Notes: a model not told the origin generated them from the sequence alone. A stretch of DNA of 64,000 nt from Antedon mediterranea (GCF_964355755.1 NC_092672.1:3594001-3658000), one strand, 5' to 3'; positions 48,445-62,900 are shown, counted from the stretch's first letter. Numbers and translations are program-made.

Positions 48445-49527
48445 TTACCAGTAATTTGATTTAGTTCGCGCCACAGCTGTTTTGGGCCGGTCATTTTTAA
48501 ATTTGTTTCCTATATTATCATAATAGGTAGATTTAGCCTTTTTAATACTCTTGTTCACTAAATTTCGAATTTTACGTGTTTTGTGCCTATCGGATAGAGG
48601 CTTACAATAATCACGTTTATATATTAACTTAATAATATCGGGTGACATCCATGGGGTATATCTTTGTTTTAATCTAGTTGTTCTGAATGGTGCATGCTTG
48701 TTACAAATAGCTAAGAATGAATTCCGCCAATTTGTCCACATTTCATTTATATCTAAGGAAATGTCGGTATTTTGTACTGACTCGCATTCCCGTATAGCAT
48801 TGATAAATACATTTTTGTCAAAGTTTTTGAAATTTCTAAAAGTAACAGTTTTATGTTTAATAGGTTCCTTAATTGACTTCAAACAAGTATAAACCATGAA
48901 ATGGTCACTGAGAGCAACTTTAGCTACGTCACTCATATAATGTTGGTCAGGCATTGAGCTGAGAATAAGGTCAATACAAGTTGACGTCGTTTGAGTAACT
49001 CGTGTTGGTTTGGTAATTAATTGTTGCACGGAGAACATAATTTTCGATCAAATTAATTGGGTTATTATATAGATCCTCATCAAATTTATAATCAATATTT
49101 AAATCACCCAGAATAATCATTTCTTTGTTTTCAGCTGATGCCGTTTCAATAATATCAATTATTTTATCAAAGTACTAATCACTACTATCCGGCGGACGAT
49201 ATAATCCATAGATTAAAATATTATCGGATTGTTTTCTCGTTAATTCAATCCAGACACCCTCCACAATGTCATTACTTAAGTCATGTCGATATACCGTTTT
49301 TAACATTATATGCAGACTCCCCCCTTTCTCTCTCTTCTATCGTGTCTAACTATATTAAACCCATCAATACTGACATAAGCGTCGGTAATATTCTCGTTTA
49401 GAAAAGTTTCGCTGATACTTAGAATATCAATGTTTAGTTTATTTAAGAGAAATGTAAGTTCATCCATTTTATTTACAATGCTCCATGGATTTAAATGACT
49501 AAGTTTTAGACCTCCGGCTTTTGCCAT
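48445..49527 (-). pseudogene. LINE endonuclease (EEP/APE-type) region, broken
   Basis: The frame 49527-49306 matches the start of an APE-like endonuclease (KLSHLNPWSIVNKMDEL, then DILSISETFLNE). The homology continues through other frames with YRPPDSS and LGDLNIDY, an in-frame stop near 49178 and at least two frameshifts. The frame 49038-48445 carries the end of the domain (SDHFMVYT) and the linker to the reverse transcriptase. The enzyme would nick target DNA for reverse transcription; this copy cannot make it. Confidence 0.8.
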
Positions 49528-49530
49528 TTT

Positions 49531-50621
49531 CGTGTAAGAAGGTAGTCAGGATGATGTGAGGAATTGTTTATTGATGATTTGTGAATTCTCATATTTATAT
49601 AAAGTTTGCGGTACAAGTTCTGAAAGAACTGACGTGAGTTTCTTACCGTTTCGATCAATATTATGCTTTGATTGTCCCATCCATAGATATCATGATCGTC
49701 CTTAAGAGTGAGGAGCAGTGTTTTCTGATTCTCTTGAAGACGATCAAAGTATAAATTTATTTGATTGAAATGTCGAGAAACTTAACAATTCATTCATTTC
49801 AGAACTATTATTCTATACGCGTGGTGTATGTACTGCAAACTTTATATAATATTTGATTTCGTCATGAAAACCTTCAAACAATTCTCATATTCTTCCATTT
49901 TCTTTCTTTGTCAAGTCGGCATTCATCATTTTATACCTTTTACATATTTGATATTGTTTTTATGCTAAAGCTGGCATCTTTGCACAGTCCTTATTATATG
50001 ATGACTCAGCATTATCGCATCGTCACTGCGCCGACAATATTACAAAACAATTGTTGTTGTATTGTATTTAAATTCTGGGTAGAAAAAAAACGAATTTGGT
50101 TTTATTTTGATATCGACATAGTGATAAAAATTAAATTGATAAAATAAATTATTTTTCAAAAACTGGTACGGTCTCATTGTCCGTTGAAGGCGCTCTTTGA
50201 TTTTGTATTTGAAAAATGAGGAGAGAGAGCAGGTGTTTGTTGGTATCAATTCACACAGCGCGGCCTTTATGAATACTGTAATAAAAGGTGTAGGCCTAGC
50301 CTGTTCTAAGAGCCACAAAACTTAGGTAAGCTGGTTGTTTATAGTTTTTTTCTGTTTTGGTATTACGCTAGGCCTACTGGTGGTGCCTGCCTGGCACCTA
50401 TCTAACGTGACAATTATCACACACAGCCAGCCAGATGGGTGTAGGCCTACCACCACTCTTTTCTCTCCTACCTAGCCAGCCGAATCCGGAGAGTCGGAGG
50501 AGAGGGAAGTGTGAATTGTAATTTTAACTTAAACTAGCCTAGTTTAGTATAGTCTACTACTAGGCCTAATTAACGTAGGTGAACTCAATGTCTGATCAGA
50601 ATTGTCTTCATCTTTTTACAG
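49531..50621. other. No gene seen
   Basis: AT-rich up to about 50290, then a short TAGGCCTA-type patch (50290-50580). ORFs of 79 and 92 codons on opposite strands overlap each other and show no family features. Confidence 0.4.
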
Positions 50622-50775
50622 CAGGATGACAGTGCGTTACATACGTGAAGATTACAGCTGCTATACACAAACATTGGAGTTATTATAAAATACCTCCACC
50701 ACGACCATGTAGACCTCTATCTACCTCCACCATGTACAGAGACAGAACTACTGTCGTCTAGATGGCTGTTGACAG
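50622..50775 (+). other. Possible exon with canonical splice sites
   Basis: Preceded by CATCTTTTTACAG and followed by GTAAGC. A late ATG (50762) would give Met-Ala-Val-Asp before the donor, so it could be a mostly non-coding first exon. Its link to the HELLS fragment downstream is unproven. Confidence 0.25.
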
Positions 50776-51204
50776 GTAAGCACTCATGGATACAAAGTAA
50801 AAAAAAATATGTTTTTGCCAATTTGTAAATGTAAATTATACTTAATGCACAATGAATGGCCAGTTGATATAGACATTTCACATTCTGATTTTAGCAGCAA
50901 CTAGGCCTACTGCTGTGTTATTACGTTTTGGGTTTTTTTTAGAATGAGTGCAAGAATGTTTTTACTGATAGACAAAATGTAAGCATTTAGTCAAGAATAC
51001 GAGAGAGTAAAGAGAAAACTTAATTCAGTTGGCAAATGTGTTTGTCTTCATTTTTACACCTCCAACCCAAGTAATGATAATTATCTTTAATACAATAATA
51101 TCAGTTGGACTTGTAGCAGGCCACAGACCATGTTTTGTTTTGGTTTTTTTTTATAATAGCAGCCATGAATCATGATAATTTGTTTTTCAATTATTAAAAA
51201 ATAG

Positions 51205-52075
<871 letters not shown>

Positions 52076-52111
52076 CATTTATTTCTATGCAAGTAGTTAC
52101 TGTTGTTTTCT

Positions 52112-52838
52112 GCACAGCACAGTGTTCAGGTTTAAACTATTGTTAACACCAAGTGTTATTACAAGTCAGCACAGTGTTCAGGTTTAAACTATTGTTAACA
52201 CCAAGTGTTATTACAAGTCAGTACAGTGTTCAGGTTTAAACTATTGTTAACACCAAGTGTTATTACAAGTCAGCACAGTGTTCAGGTTTAAACTATTGTT
52301 AACACCAAGTGTTATTACAAGTCAGCACAGTGTTCAGGTTTAAACTATTGTTAACACCAAGTGTTATTACAAGTTAGCACAGTGTTCAGGTTTAAGCTAA
52401 TTGTTAACACCAAGTGTTATTACAAGTCAGCACAGTGTTCAGGTTTAAACTATTGTTAACACCAAGTGTTATTACAAGTCAGCACAGTGTTCAGGTTTAA
52501 ACTATTGTTAACACCAAGTGTTATTACAAGTCAGCACAGTGTTCAGGTTTAAACTATTGTTAACACCAAGTGTTATTACAAGTCAGCACAGTGTTCAGGT
52601 TTAAACTATTGTTAACACCAAGTGTTATTACAAGTCAGCACAGTGTTCAGGTTTAAACTATTGTTAACACCAAGTGTTATTACAAGTCAGCACAGTGTTC
52701 AGGTTTAAACTATTGTTAACACCAAGTGTTATTACAAGTCAGCACAGTGTTCAGGTTTAAACTATTGTTAACACCAAGTGTTATTACAAGTCAGCACAGT
52801 GTTCAGGTTTAAACTATTGTTAACACCAAGTGTTATTA
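52112..52838 (+). repeat. 52 bp tandem array, about 14 nearly identical units
   Basis: The unit is GTCAGCACAGTGTTCAGG, TTTAAACTATTGTTAACACC and AAGTGTTATTACAA. Only about three single-base variants are visible, so it expanded recently. No spacers, so it is not CRISPR-like. Confidence 0.97.
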
Positions 52839-53724
52839 CTCTTACAACATAAAGAAAATCAAAGACTGTACACAAATATATCTTATGTAGAACTTTTAAT
52901 ATAATACAAATAGTGATAAAAAAATGGTAATCCATAACTTATCAACTTTAAATTTATTTTATACAGAATTATATTTCACTATTTCTACATCATATAGAAA
53001 AAATATTTCAACATCAAAAAATATATTTAAAAACACACCAATGAAACTAAATGCAAAATTCATTGATGTCAAACTATATTATATAATGTCTTCATTGTTT
53101 GATTTTTGTCATTTTTAGTTTTACAAATTCTACTACAACTTTGTTCTGTTGTTGTTACTGTGCCAAAGACATCTCATTATGTGTTTATTTGTTAATATAA
53201 TTTATAATTACGTTTTCATTTAATAAAACTGCTTTTGATAACAAATTACGTTTCATCATTAATGTTCATGTTATGTTTTGTAGTTTCAAGTTGTACCACT
53301 TTTAGTATTTAACCATCCAACCTAATTATAAAGAGTTGTATTAATTACATTTAATATAATATTATCACATAATTACTTTAAAACACGCACAACCAATTCT
53401 ATACAATATATCAAGTAAAAAACATTGCATTATTATAAAAGAATAAGAAACAAACATTCTTGTTTATCTGCATGCTACAGCTGTTAATAATTATTACTTG
53501 CGTTGCTAGTGTGCCGCGTGCGGAAGTACGCGCGCGCTCCGTTGATGAAGGTAAAGTATGTGAAAATAAAATGTTTAAAAACATTTTATGTTTTAGATTA
53601 TCATATTGATTTAATCTACTATACGATTTATATATAAAAGGTCGTTTTTATATTGTATATAAATTTAATGTTAGAAATGCAATTATTTGCGATATTAAAA
53701 ATTGACACCTGCTTGCTGCGAGAT
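52839..53724. other. 3' flank of gene B
   Basis: AT-rich. A minus-strand AATAAA (TTTATT at about 53183) could be the polyadenylation signal of gene B. No further leucine-rich-repeat exons were recognised. Confidence 0.4.
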
Positions 53725-56700
53725 TTAAAAACTAATGAATGAAAATAAATGTTTATAAAATGTAATATTTCTTATTGCACACTTTTCAGACACGTGACGA
53801 ATGTCGTCAGCTGATAGATTGCAATCAATCATGCGAAGCACCCTCAGCTTAGGACACATAATGAGAAATGAAGACATTGTATTAACATCAATGTTGTGAA
53901 GGTTACTATCAAGGATATCGAGATGACGTAATGCTAATTGAACTTGTTTGAGAGAACATTCTGATACAAAGTCATGAAATACATCACGTGATAGATTCTC
54001 AATCTCAACACCGTCACATTTATCGTCAATGCCTAAAATGTGTGCAATAACTCTTCCCTTTCGCTTCAATGCCATCTTACTACAAAAGGCACTGACACTA
54101 CGATCATAATATTGCATACAATACAATTGCATAATTAGACGTATGAAATGCCCGTCACATTGTACACCTGGACTAATGTAATCAATAAACATTCTTATGG
54201 AGGTAGATATATCATCCAAATGATTATTTATTTCTAAATCTTTGCTTGTCATGTAATTAATTAATATATTTACCACAGCATCTTTATGTTCTTTTTTAAC
54301 AAAGTTTAAATTTCTCAACAGATAGCGATATTTTGACAAACTATTTGTAACCCAGTGCTTGAGGAAACCGCCAGCTTTATCACCAAGGAAACCAATTGCA
54401 AACTCTGTCGCTCTGTATAAATGCTCACTCTCTCGTATCACCTCCCACTCATCATCATTCAATGGTGTAAGTAATGTTCGTACATCTGAGCACTCATTCT
54501 CAATACCTTCACTTTCACATAATTTGCACAAGTAAAATCCCACCAATGACTCTACTATCAATTTGTGAGGAGGCATATAAATATTATCAAATTTAGATTT
54601 TGAAATTGGCGCTTCTTCGTAGACGAACCCGAGTTTTAAGGCCATATCAACCATAGCTTTGTTCGAATGTTTAGTCAAATCCGTTTTGTTTATTGAAAGT
54701 TGGTTTACTTTTAAGCTATCATACATAAATTTCCCTAATAAAATCATAGCATTTACATACTTCGCTGGTGTTTTTTCAAATTCAGAAATCTTTGGTATAT
54801 TTTCTTGTTTGTTGAACTGATTCAAAATACTACGAAAGAGTTCTTTGAAGAGGTCAGTTTTATTTTCGGGGAGACTTTGATTATCTTCCCACAATATACA
54901 GAGTGAAAGAAGTAGCATCGGGTTTTTGCACATTGCATACGCTTCAGGATGTTTTCGATCGTCCTCCTTCGACCACAACCACGTAGGCCTAACTGTTTCA
55001 AGACGCGTGTCAATATCTAATTCCTTTTTAAGGGATTTTCCCAATTGTGGTTCTTCAAAATACTCAAAATGTTTGTCAATGTATTTTCCTATGCTCTCGT
55101 CATTAAATCCCTTAACCCTTACATGTACGTTACTCTCTTTTACAAATTCGTCTATGCTTTCTGATCGTGAAGTAAGTATCACTGTACTTTTCTCTAAATA
55201 CTTATTTCTGAACAGACTAATTACGCTTGGATTATTAAATCTCAATTCATCTAACCCATCTAACAACAACACTAGGTTGTCTTCATGGGTCATTAGAACA
55301 TTTTGAAATGGCACTTTTTTAATAATTTGTGTACACCTACTGAAATCTTTCATATCAATTTCCTTTACAATCATATCCAAGATGTCGTCATCTTGTTCTA
55401 AATCTCTTAAACTTAAAAGAAATACAATTTTACCTTTAAATACTTTAATTGATTGCCCAGTAGCCCAATTGTATGATAAATGCCTTAATATGGTAGATTT
55501 ACCTATCCCACCCTCGCCCTCTATAAGAGCTCTACATCCAGGTGTGGAGCTGATAACATCTACCACTTCTGTTAATGTTGTTGGTTTACTTCCTTTATTG
55601 TTTTCACGTTTTTTCAGTAGTTCCATATCGGTAAACATCTGTGAAATGTCAACTGTGTATCTACCATGCATTGTTGCTGGTGTAAATTTACTGGCCTGTC
55701 TACACAATTTCTTTTGTCTTTGAAGCAGGTATTCTTTAATTTTTTCTAATGGAAAAAAAAAAAAAAAAAAAAAAAATGTCAAGAAAGATATTTGATTTAA
55801 GTTAATTTTAATTTAGAATGCCTACAATTTCCTCCGTGAGCGGCCACCTCCGTTAACGGCCGCACTTTCAAAGCCCGCTTGTTCTTCCTATTTAATTAGT
55901 GCATTTTGGTACCTCCCGTAAACGGCCGCGGCCACTGTTTTTTCACTAAAAATGAATTTTTTTTTTGTATGGTAAATTACCTCCCGTACACGGCCACCCG
56001 AAAAATTCCTATTTACTTTTGACAAAAATACAATTTTGATAATTATATATTGTGCCCTATATATTATTATTAGCTTTATTTCAAAGCGGTTTTTAAAAAC
56101 ATTTCTGTGAAGAACATTCCTGTGTTTTTTAGATGAGATGAGAAAACTACACAGATTTTGACCGACCATTTTCATATGATAAAAGCTTTTAAAATTTGTC
56201 TGAAAATCATAAATAATACTAAACCACCTGATTATAAACAATAAAATACAATTAATAGTTGGAGAATTTAGAGACTCGTTGCGTTAAGAACGCCGAAAAA
56301 TATCGTGCATAGCCATAATACGTGATTTTGGCCTTCTATCCGCGGCAGAACCTCTTGTAAGCGGTCACCTCCCGTAAACGGCCTCTTTTCCCGGTCCCGA
56401 GGGTGGCCTCTTCCTTACGAGAGGTTCAACTGTAATACAAATTGTCTAGTGGTTAAATTAAAGCCGAAGTACTGTACACCCAAGTAAATTATATAGAGGA
56501 CGAAAAACTCAATATATTCAATCAAAAAGGAAGAAAACTGAAACTACTGGATCCGCACCGATCTTTTATAGTCGTTATGTAGCAATCCACCGATTATAGT
56601 AAACTTCATATGTCGGTGTAAAGCGGATATTCTACATTAACGATTTCAAGACATTAGCGGTTGTGTGTGACGCATGAATTAATTTTTTTTTGTAGGTGAA

Positions 56701-59207
56701 TTAAAAGTTAAATTGTAGTATAAGAAATTAAAGATTTTTCAGGTAGGCCTATATATCAGTATTAGCCTACAACTTTTGCTTATACGACAGCAATAACAAA
56801 TAATATTGACATATATTATGCATTTAAGTTATTAGGTTAAAAGGCCATTTGTTACGGAGGACGTTTATGATTGAAACTAAACTCACAAATATCTACGTCA
56901 TAATTACATTCATTATTGATCATGATCCACAATATTGTATGCCAAATGACATAAATGTGCATTATAGGCCCTAATTATTTTAGATTATAGAGGGCGGAAA
57001 ACAAAATATATCATTAATCAGAACGAAACTTTAAAATGTGTTTGAGTTAATATGATTGTAACTACAGTACATCAGCATGAAATAGTACGGTCAATTACTA
57101 TTTTTGAATTTGATTACAAAATTGTTTTATGGAGACATTTTATTTTCAAATTAATTATGATTAAATGAGCAAAATTAAAGTAAGACAATGTGATTTTGTT
57201 TGGTAAACATTTCTTCAAACATAAATTATATATCTATCTAAACCCATCAAACTAAGTTTTACTTAATATACTTTCTAAATAGGAAATTTTTTTTTTGTGA
57301 TATTAATTTTTTAAATACTATATTATTATTAATGCGTACATATAACTGAAGTAACTCACTTGAATCTGATTTTTTCAAGCCCAATCTTTCGAGAACGATA
57401 ACAAACCAAGATTTTCTGTTTCCTCGTGAGGCAGAGTCATTATATTCTCTTCGCTTTCCTTGTTCTTCTTGAGTCGTCGACACTTCCTCATCTGTTTAAG
57501 GAAAAATAACTAATTCTATCTTTTCTGAATATATTTTTTTTGGAAAACATTATTAATATTATTACATTGCCGATTATCAATTGATCCATTAGGCATTATT
57601 TTTACTAAATTAAACTATTTATGTTTTTTCAGAGCTAGATAATATGATTGTTGTTAATGCATAAGAATGTTTTATTGTTACAGAAATTTCGTTTTTCCAT
57701 TGATTGTAGTATAGGCGGAATTATAGAGGGCGGCAAACACAATTTTTAATCCATCAGGTGTTGTCTAAATATGCTCAACAGAGGGCAGCAAACAGAAAAA
57801 TAAACATTTTCATACATAACACCGTGTATTAAAATACTAATAAAACATAAATATTTACTCTGAAAATCTAACTTTTTAGTAGACCTATTTTTATTTGTAT
57901 TCAGAGATTCTCAAAGAATAATAATATGTGTAATATGAGTCTTACTTATTATGAAGTTAACAACATTTTTTTAAATAATGAAGCTTCCTAATTATTATTT
58001 CGTCCTACATGTGGTCAGGATTGGAATTAAATATCAAACAAGATTTTGTTTAAATATTATTCTGAAGCAACTAACCTGTTTCTGATTTACCCTCTTTTCG
58101 AATTCCTTGTTTTTCATTACTACTGGTTGCCGCTTGCCCTGTTTAAATAATAAAATAATAAGAATAAGAACAAAAAAAAAATAAAAATACTTACTTATTC
58201 TACCTTAAAAAACTACCGATTGAGAGCAAAATTATACTTATTAGTAACTAACCTGTTTCTGATTTAACTCCTTTTCGCATTGCTTGTTCATCATTACTAC
58301 TGGTTGCCACTTGCCCTGTTTAATAAATGACAGTATAAAACCTGAATTTATGCTACAATGATATTCTATACCGGTACTTCTTTAAAAATATCAATTATTT
58401 CATTAATTGAACACAAATATTTTTCATTGTATATACAAAATAATAATAATTAACATAACAAAACAACAGTTTTAACATGCACTTTCAGTCGGCGGACATG
58501 GATTTAATGTTGTCAGACTGTTTTTAAATTTCTTTTTACCAAATTAATGTTGTTTAGGCTTTTCGCACTAACATACCTTCAGTCAGAGGTGTTAATTTTG
58601 ATTCCAGTCCAACTTGTCTTAAATTGTTAATGAATTCTTCAATTTTCTCTTCACAGATTATTTTTCTCTGTTCCAAATCCAGAATCATACTCCAGGCATC
58701 TTTATAATTCTTTAACGCACTACCATTGTACAATGCATCGATTCTGTCCACATCAGTCTGTCTAAGTCCATTTCCGAAAGCTACAATTTGTAGTCGATAT
58801 CGAGTGAACTTATTAATTTCTTGAACTTCGAGAAAAGATTGTTTGAGACGATCGATGACACCAAACTGTTCAGTTACTTTTATTGTATCGTATAACAATA
58901 TACGATTTTCGGAACTTAAACGTCCATTTGCCCTTAATTCCTGTAGTAAGTGTATTGTGTTGGTGGCGCTGTCTATGTTCGTTACTGCAATCAAATCTTG
59001 GTACAAAACTTTCAGCATTGTGACGAGATTACGTTCATCATACCAAGTTGAAACATTTACTAAATCTAGATCAAAATCTATAAAAAAAAAATAGTAAGAA
59101 CAGAAAAACAAATAAGACAACGATTTGAATAACTTGCCGTTACTAAAAAAACACACGCTTATTTTGTTGTTACCTGTTGCCATGTTGTCGATTTTCTGTT
59201 TTCATTT
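53725..59207 (-). CDS. Paralogue B: tandem-DED / cassette / NACHT NLR-like gene, complete coding model
   Basis: Coding segments (minus strand): 59183-59174, 59077-58577, 58315-58253, 58138-58076, 57491-57360, 55745-53725; all joins are phase 1 and the total is 2790 bases (929 residues). DED1 about 5-85 and DED2 about 92-165; DED1 has the GRLSSEN turn but lacks the canonical RxDL at its end. Residues 171-212 are two cassettes, 213-256 a basic exon, then NACHT with Walker A GEGGIGKST (333-341) and Walker B LVLLLDGLDE (414-423). A helical region follows, and the last 60 or so residues (LRHLDILDSNLHNI, LRVLRMIDCNLS) begin a leucine-rich domain that is unusually short for NLRs. NLRs oligomerise through NACHT after sensing a ligand; DEDs would recruit DED partners such as FADD or caspase-8-like proteins. 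Function is inferred. The donor of exon 1 (GTAACA) is weak. Confidence 0.85.
55815..56437 (+). mobile_element. Non-autonomous element with CCTCCCGTAAACGGCC repeats in the last intron of gene B
   Basis: CCTCCCGTAAACGGCC-type words recur near 55845, 55910, 55980 and 56365, and the right end reads GAGAGGTTCAACTGTAAT, the complement of a typical Tigger/pogo MITE end (CAGTTGAACCTC). The left end is degenerate. No ORF. Confidence 0.45.
58076..58315 (-). repeat. Two 21-residue cassette exons of gene B
   Basis: 58315-58253 and 58138-58076 match the second and first-listed cassettes of gene A (3270-3208 and 3092-3030). The acceptor-side intron of 58315 instead matches that of the gene A cassette at 3445, so the copy-number difference maps to a crossover inside a cassette. 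Confidence 0.75.
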
Positions 59208-59669
59208 CTGAAAAATATAAATTCTAAAATTAGGATAATATAAAATGTTGTGTAATGAACAATCTAGCGTGGAATCCAAAGTCAAATATGACTTTTCAAT
59301 AATTTATTACAATCAGACATTGTAACATGTATTGCTAATCGGATTTTCATCGGGTGACGTCAAACTATACCAAAGCCTATTTAAAAGATATGAAAGAGCG
59401 AGAGAATCTGGGAAGGTACACTCTCTTTATTTAATAATACAACATAAAAATGTGCTCTCAGGATAATCAAATCATTGAAGTTAAACGTTTTTCATTCATT
59501 TAATAGTTTTATTTGTAATATTTTTAATAGAATTTTAAAATGAACATGAACTACTGACAATGTTTGTATCCAGCTTGCTGGATGGACTACTTAGATATCT
59601 TATTAACAACATTTCACAATCAGATAAAATATACCTGTTTTACATTGTGCTCCTGTCGTCTACGCCTTC

Positions 59670-59940
59670 ATCGCATCTATCAACTAATACGCCTTAATCG
59701 CATCTATCAACTAATACGCCTTAATCGCATCTATCAACGAATACGCCTTAATCGCATCTATCAACGAATACGCCTTAATCGCATCTATCAACGAATACGC
59801 CTTAATCGCATTTATCAACGAATACGCCTTAATCGCATCTATCAACTAATACGCCTTAACCGCATCTATTAACGAATACGCCTTAATCGCATCTATCAAC
59901 TAATACGCCTTAATCGCATCTATCAACTAATACGCTGTAA
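59670..59940 (+). repeat. 27 bp tandem array, about ten units
   Basis: The unit is CGCATCTATCAACTAATACG followed by CCTTAAT. Since 27 is a multiple of three it gives an open frame of a nine-residue repeat (RIYQLIRLN), which I take to be chance. Confidence 0.95.
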
Positions 59941-59978
59941 CGATAAGAACCAATGCAAGTAATATACTAATGGTAATA

Positions 59979-62900
59979 CTAGACATGAAACTCGTCACTT
60001 TGACGAGTTAGTTATCCGCACCACGACAAACGCCACGTGCACGTCTTACGTTGGAATATTGCACACAGATAAAGATTATGGCATTATGACAAGAACTGAA
60101 GAATATGATATGCTGTTAGTGCTGAATTCTGTCAATTTTGTGTCATATAGTATATACATGCAAACAGTATAATCTGTATACATATTACATACAGTGTAGA
60201 ATAGGTGAAATTACGGGACCCGCCATTTATTCCAATTTTTAACATGGCGACGGTATCAAAATGAAACACTTAGATAGCAATTTCAGAAGGAAATTATCTC
60301 AGGAACAACATATTAACGTGTAGAAGAAATTTGAATACGTAAAATATAGATGCGCACCCTTTTAAATGTGATGAACTATTACGCAAAATATGAAAATACG
60401 ACTTTTTTTATTCAACTGGCCATATGATGACGTCACAACATCCGATTGGCAAAATGTTTACATGAATTCGTATCTACAATCCAATAGCTTCCATAAAACG
60501 TTTTAATCGTGATTATCACATTTTATTCTTACGAGCTATTACAGATTAAAATTTACTGTAAAGATGAAATTAATGACCCACGTAATTAAAATTTTTAGGC
60601 ATGATGACGTCATAAAAATTAAAATATTTTTATCTCATGCTAAAGAAAGTTGATTGACCTACACAATATATAAATGTAGGAGAAAAAGAAACACAGATAA
60701 GCGTGATGCGCTCCATTGAATGTGATGAGCAATAACGAAAGAGACAAAAATCCTATATTTTACATTCGTGTGGCCATACGATGACGTCACAATGTTTTTT
60801 TAGCCTTATCGATGCATGATCCGATATCTACAACTCATCAACTTCTAGATTTTGTAATAAAAATAAACGGTTCACGGTTTACTTTAGAAACTATGACTGT
60901 TTAAAAAAAGACATAATTTTGACGATTTTTTAAGCTTTTTCATAAAAAACGCGCATGAAATGTTTAATTCAACGTGTTCGTATGGCGTTATTTAAATTGG
61001 AAAAAGTCTAAATTGTTTTCATAATTACTAGGAAAGGCTTGAAAAATATGATTCAAGGGAAAAAAATATGTTTTTAACGCTACGTGCGCACCGCGTGCGT
61101 AAAAAATTGCGCGCCCGTGGGAATTTTTGACATGCTCAAAATGACAAGAAACGCATAAAAAGTTGATTAGAAATTAATTTTGCGCATTTTGAAATTTTAA
61201 ATGCGCGTGCACGCTTAACTTCTTGTGAAACATGCCATTTTTAATCCGTAGAAAGTTTGCCCCTGATATGACTTAAATTTTGTCAAAGTGTCAATACTAA
61301 ATGACTTTTAGTTTTTAATCTATGATCAATCATTGAAATTCATAAAATTGCGCGTAAGTTACGTTGCGCAACTATGACGTCATTCAAAAATAGGAGGTGC
61401 ACAACTTCACGTAAATGCCCATATGTTGTCAAAGTTATGAAATGTTATGTTTACACATTTTAGAGAAACGCGATCCACAAAAAGGAAGGATGGAAAGAAG
61501 AACTAGACATGAAACTCGTCACTTTGACGAGTTAGTTATCCGCACGACAAACGCCACGCGCACGTCATACGTTGGAATTTTGCACACGGAAAAAGATTAT
61601 AACATTATGACCTGAACTGAAGAATATCATATGCTGTTAGTGCTGAATTCTGTCAATTTTGTGTCATATAGTATATACAGTGCAAACGGTATAATCTGTA
61701 TACATGTTACATACAGTGTAGAATAGGTGAAATTACGGGTCCCGCCGTTTATACTTATTTTTAACACGGCTTCGGTATCAAAATGAAACACTAAGATAGC
61801 AATTTCGGAAGGAAATTATCTCAGCAACAACATATTAACGTGTGGAAGAAATTTGAATACGTAAAATATAGATGCGCGCCCTTTTAAATGTGATGAACTA
61901 TTACGCAAAATATGAAAATACGACTTTTTTTATTCAACTGGCCATATGATGACGTCACAACATCCGATTGGCAAAATGTTTACATGAATTCGTATCTACA
62001 ATCCAATAGCTTCCTGAAAACGTTTTAATCATGATTATCACGTTTTATTCTGACGAGCTATAACAGATTGAAATTTACTGTAAAGATGAAAATAAGTGAC
62101 CCACGTTATTTTCATTTTTAGACATGATGACGTCATAACAATTAAAATATTTTAACTCATGCGAAAGATAGTTGATTGACCTAGATAATATAAAAATCGG
62201 GGTGAAAATGGAAAACAGATAATTGGAGATGCGCTTTATTAAATGTGATGAGCTATGATGAAAGATACAAAAATTCTATTTTTTATATTCGCATGGCCAT
62301 ACGATGTCGTCACAATGTCCGGTAAGCCGTATTGATGCATGATACATGATCAACAACTCATCATCTTCCAAAATACGTAATAAAAATAACTTTTACCGTT
62401 TAGTTTAGAAACTACGACTGTTTAAAAAAAGGTATAATTTTGACAAATTTTGACAAATTTTTGAACTTTTTCATCAAAAACGCACATAAATTATCCAATT
62501 CGACGTGCCCGTATGACGTAATTTGAAGTCGAAATTGTTTAAAAGTTGGTAAAATTACTAGAAAAGGCTGAAAAAACATAAATCACGAGAAAAAATCTGT
62601 TTTTAACGGTACGTGTGCTCCGCGCGCGTAAAAATTTGCGCGCGCCTGGGAATTTTTGACATGCTCAAAATGACATGAAACGCGTAGAAAGTTGATTAGA
62701 AATTAATTTTGAGCATTTTGAAATTTTAAATGCGCGTACGCGCGTAACTTTTGGTAAACCACGCATTTTTTTTTCAACAAAAAGTTAGCGCATGATTTAA
62801 ATTAAACTTTTGCAAAGTTTCAATTTAAAATGTTATTTGGTTTTTGACCTATGTTAAATAGGTGAAATTCATAAAATCGCGCGTAAGTCATGTTGCGCAA

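Larger units (their letters stand above)
46003..49530 (-). mobile_element. Degenerate CR1/L2-like (Jockey superfamily) LINE
   Basis: Minus-strand order: endonuclease, reverse transcriptase, C-terminal part, then an AT-rich 3' UTR with a tandemly duplicated block of about 110 bp (46525-46680 and part of 46120-46510), ending in an (AAATA)n-type tail at 46003-46022. Several stops and frameshifts; no ORF1 is seen, so it is 5'-truncated or decayed at that end. Confidence 0.85.

Noticed and set aside
52112-52838. CRISPR-like array
   Set aside because: Units are contiguous with no unique spacers, and the genome is eukaryotic.
54926-55723. Plus-strand ORFs of 113-126 codons
   Set aside because: Antisense shadows of the NACHT exon of gene B.
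58554-59183. Reading the DED region as one unspliced 209-codon ORF with a hydrophobic segment
   Set aside because: The apparent membrane segment is the T-rich intron acceptor; splicing 59174 to 59077 removes it and matches gene A.
59564-59872. ORF with a nine-residue RIYQLIRLN repeat
   Set aside because: The 27 bp array is divisible by three, so an open frame is expected; no start context or flanking gene structure.
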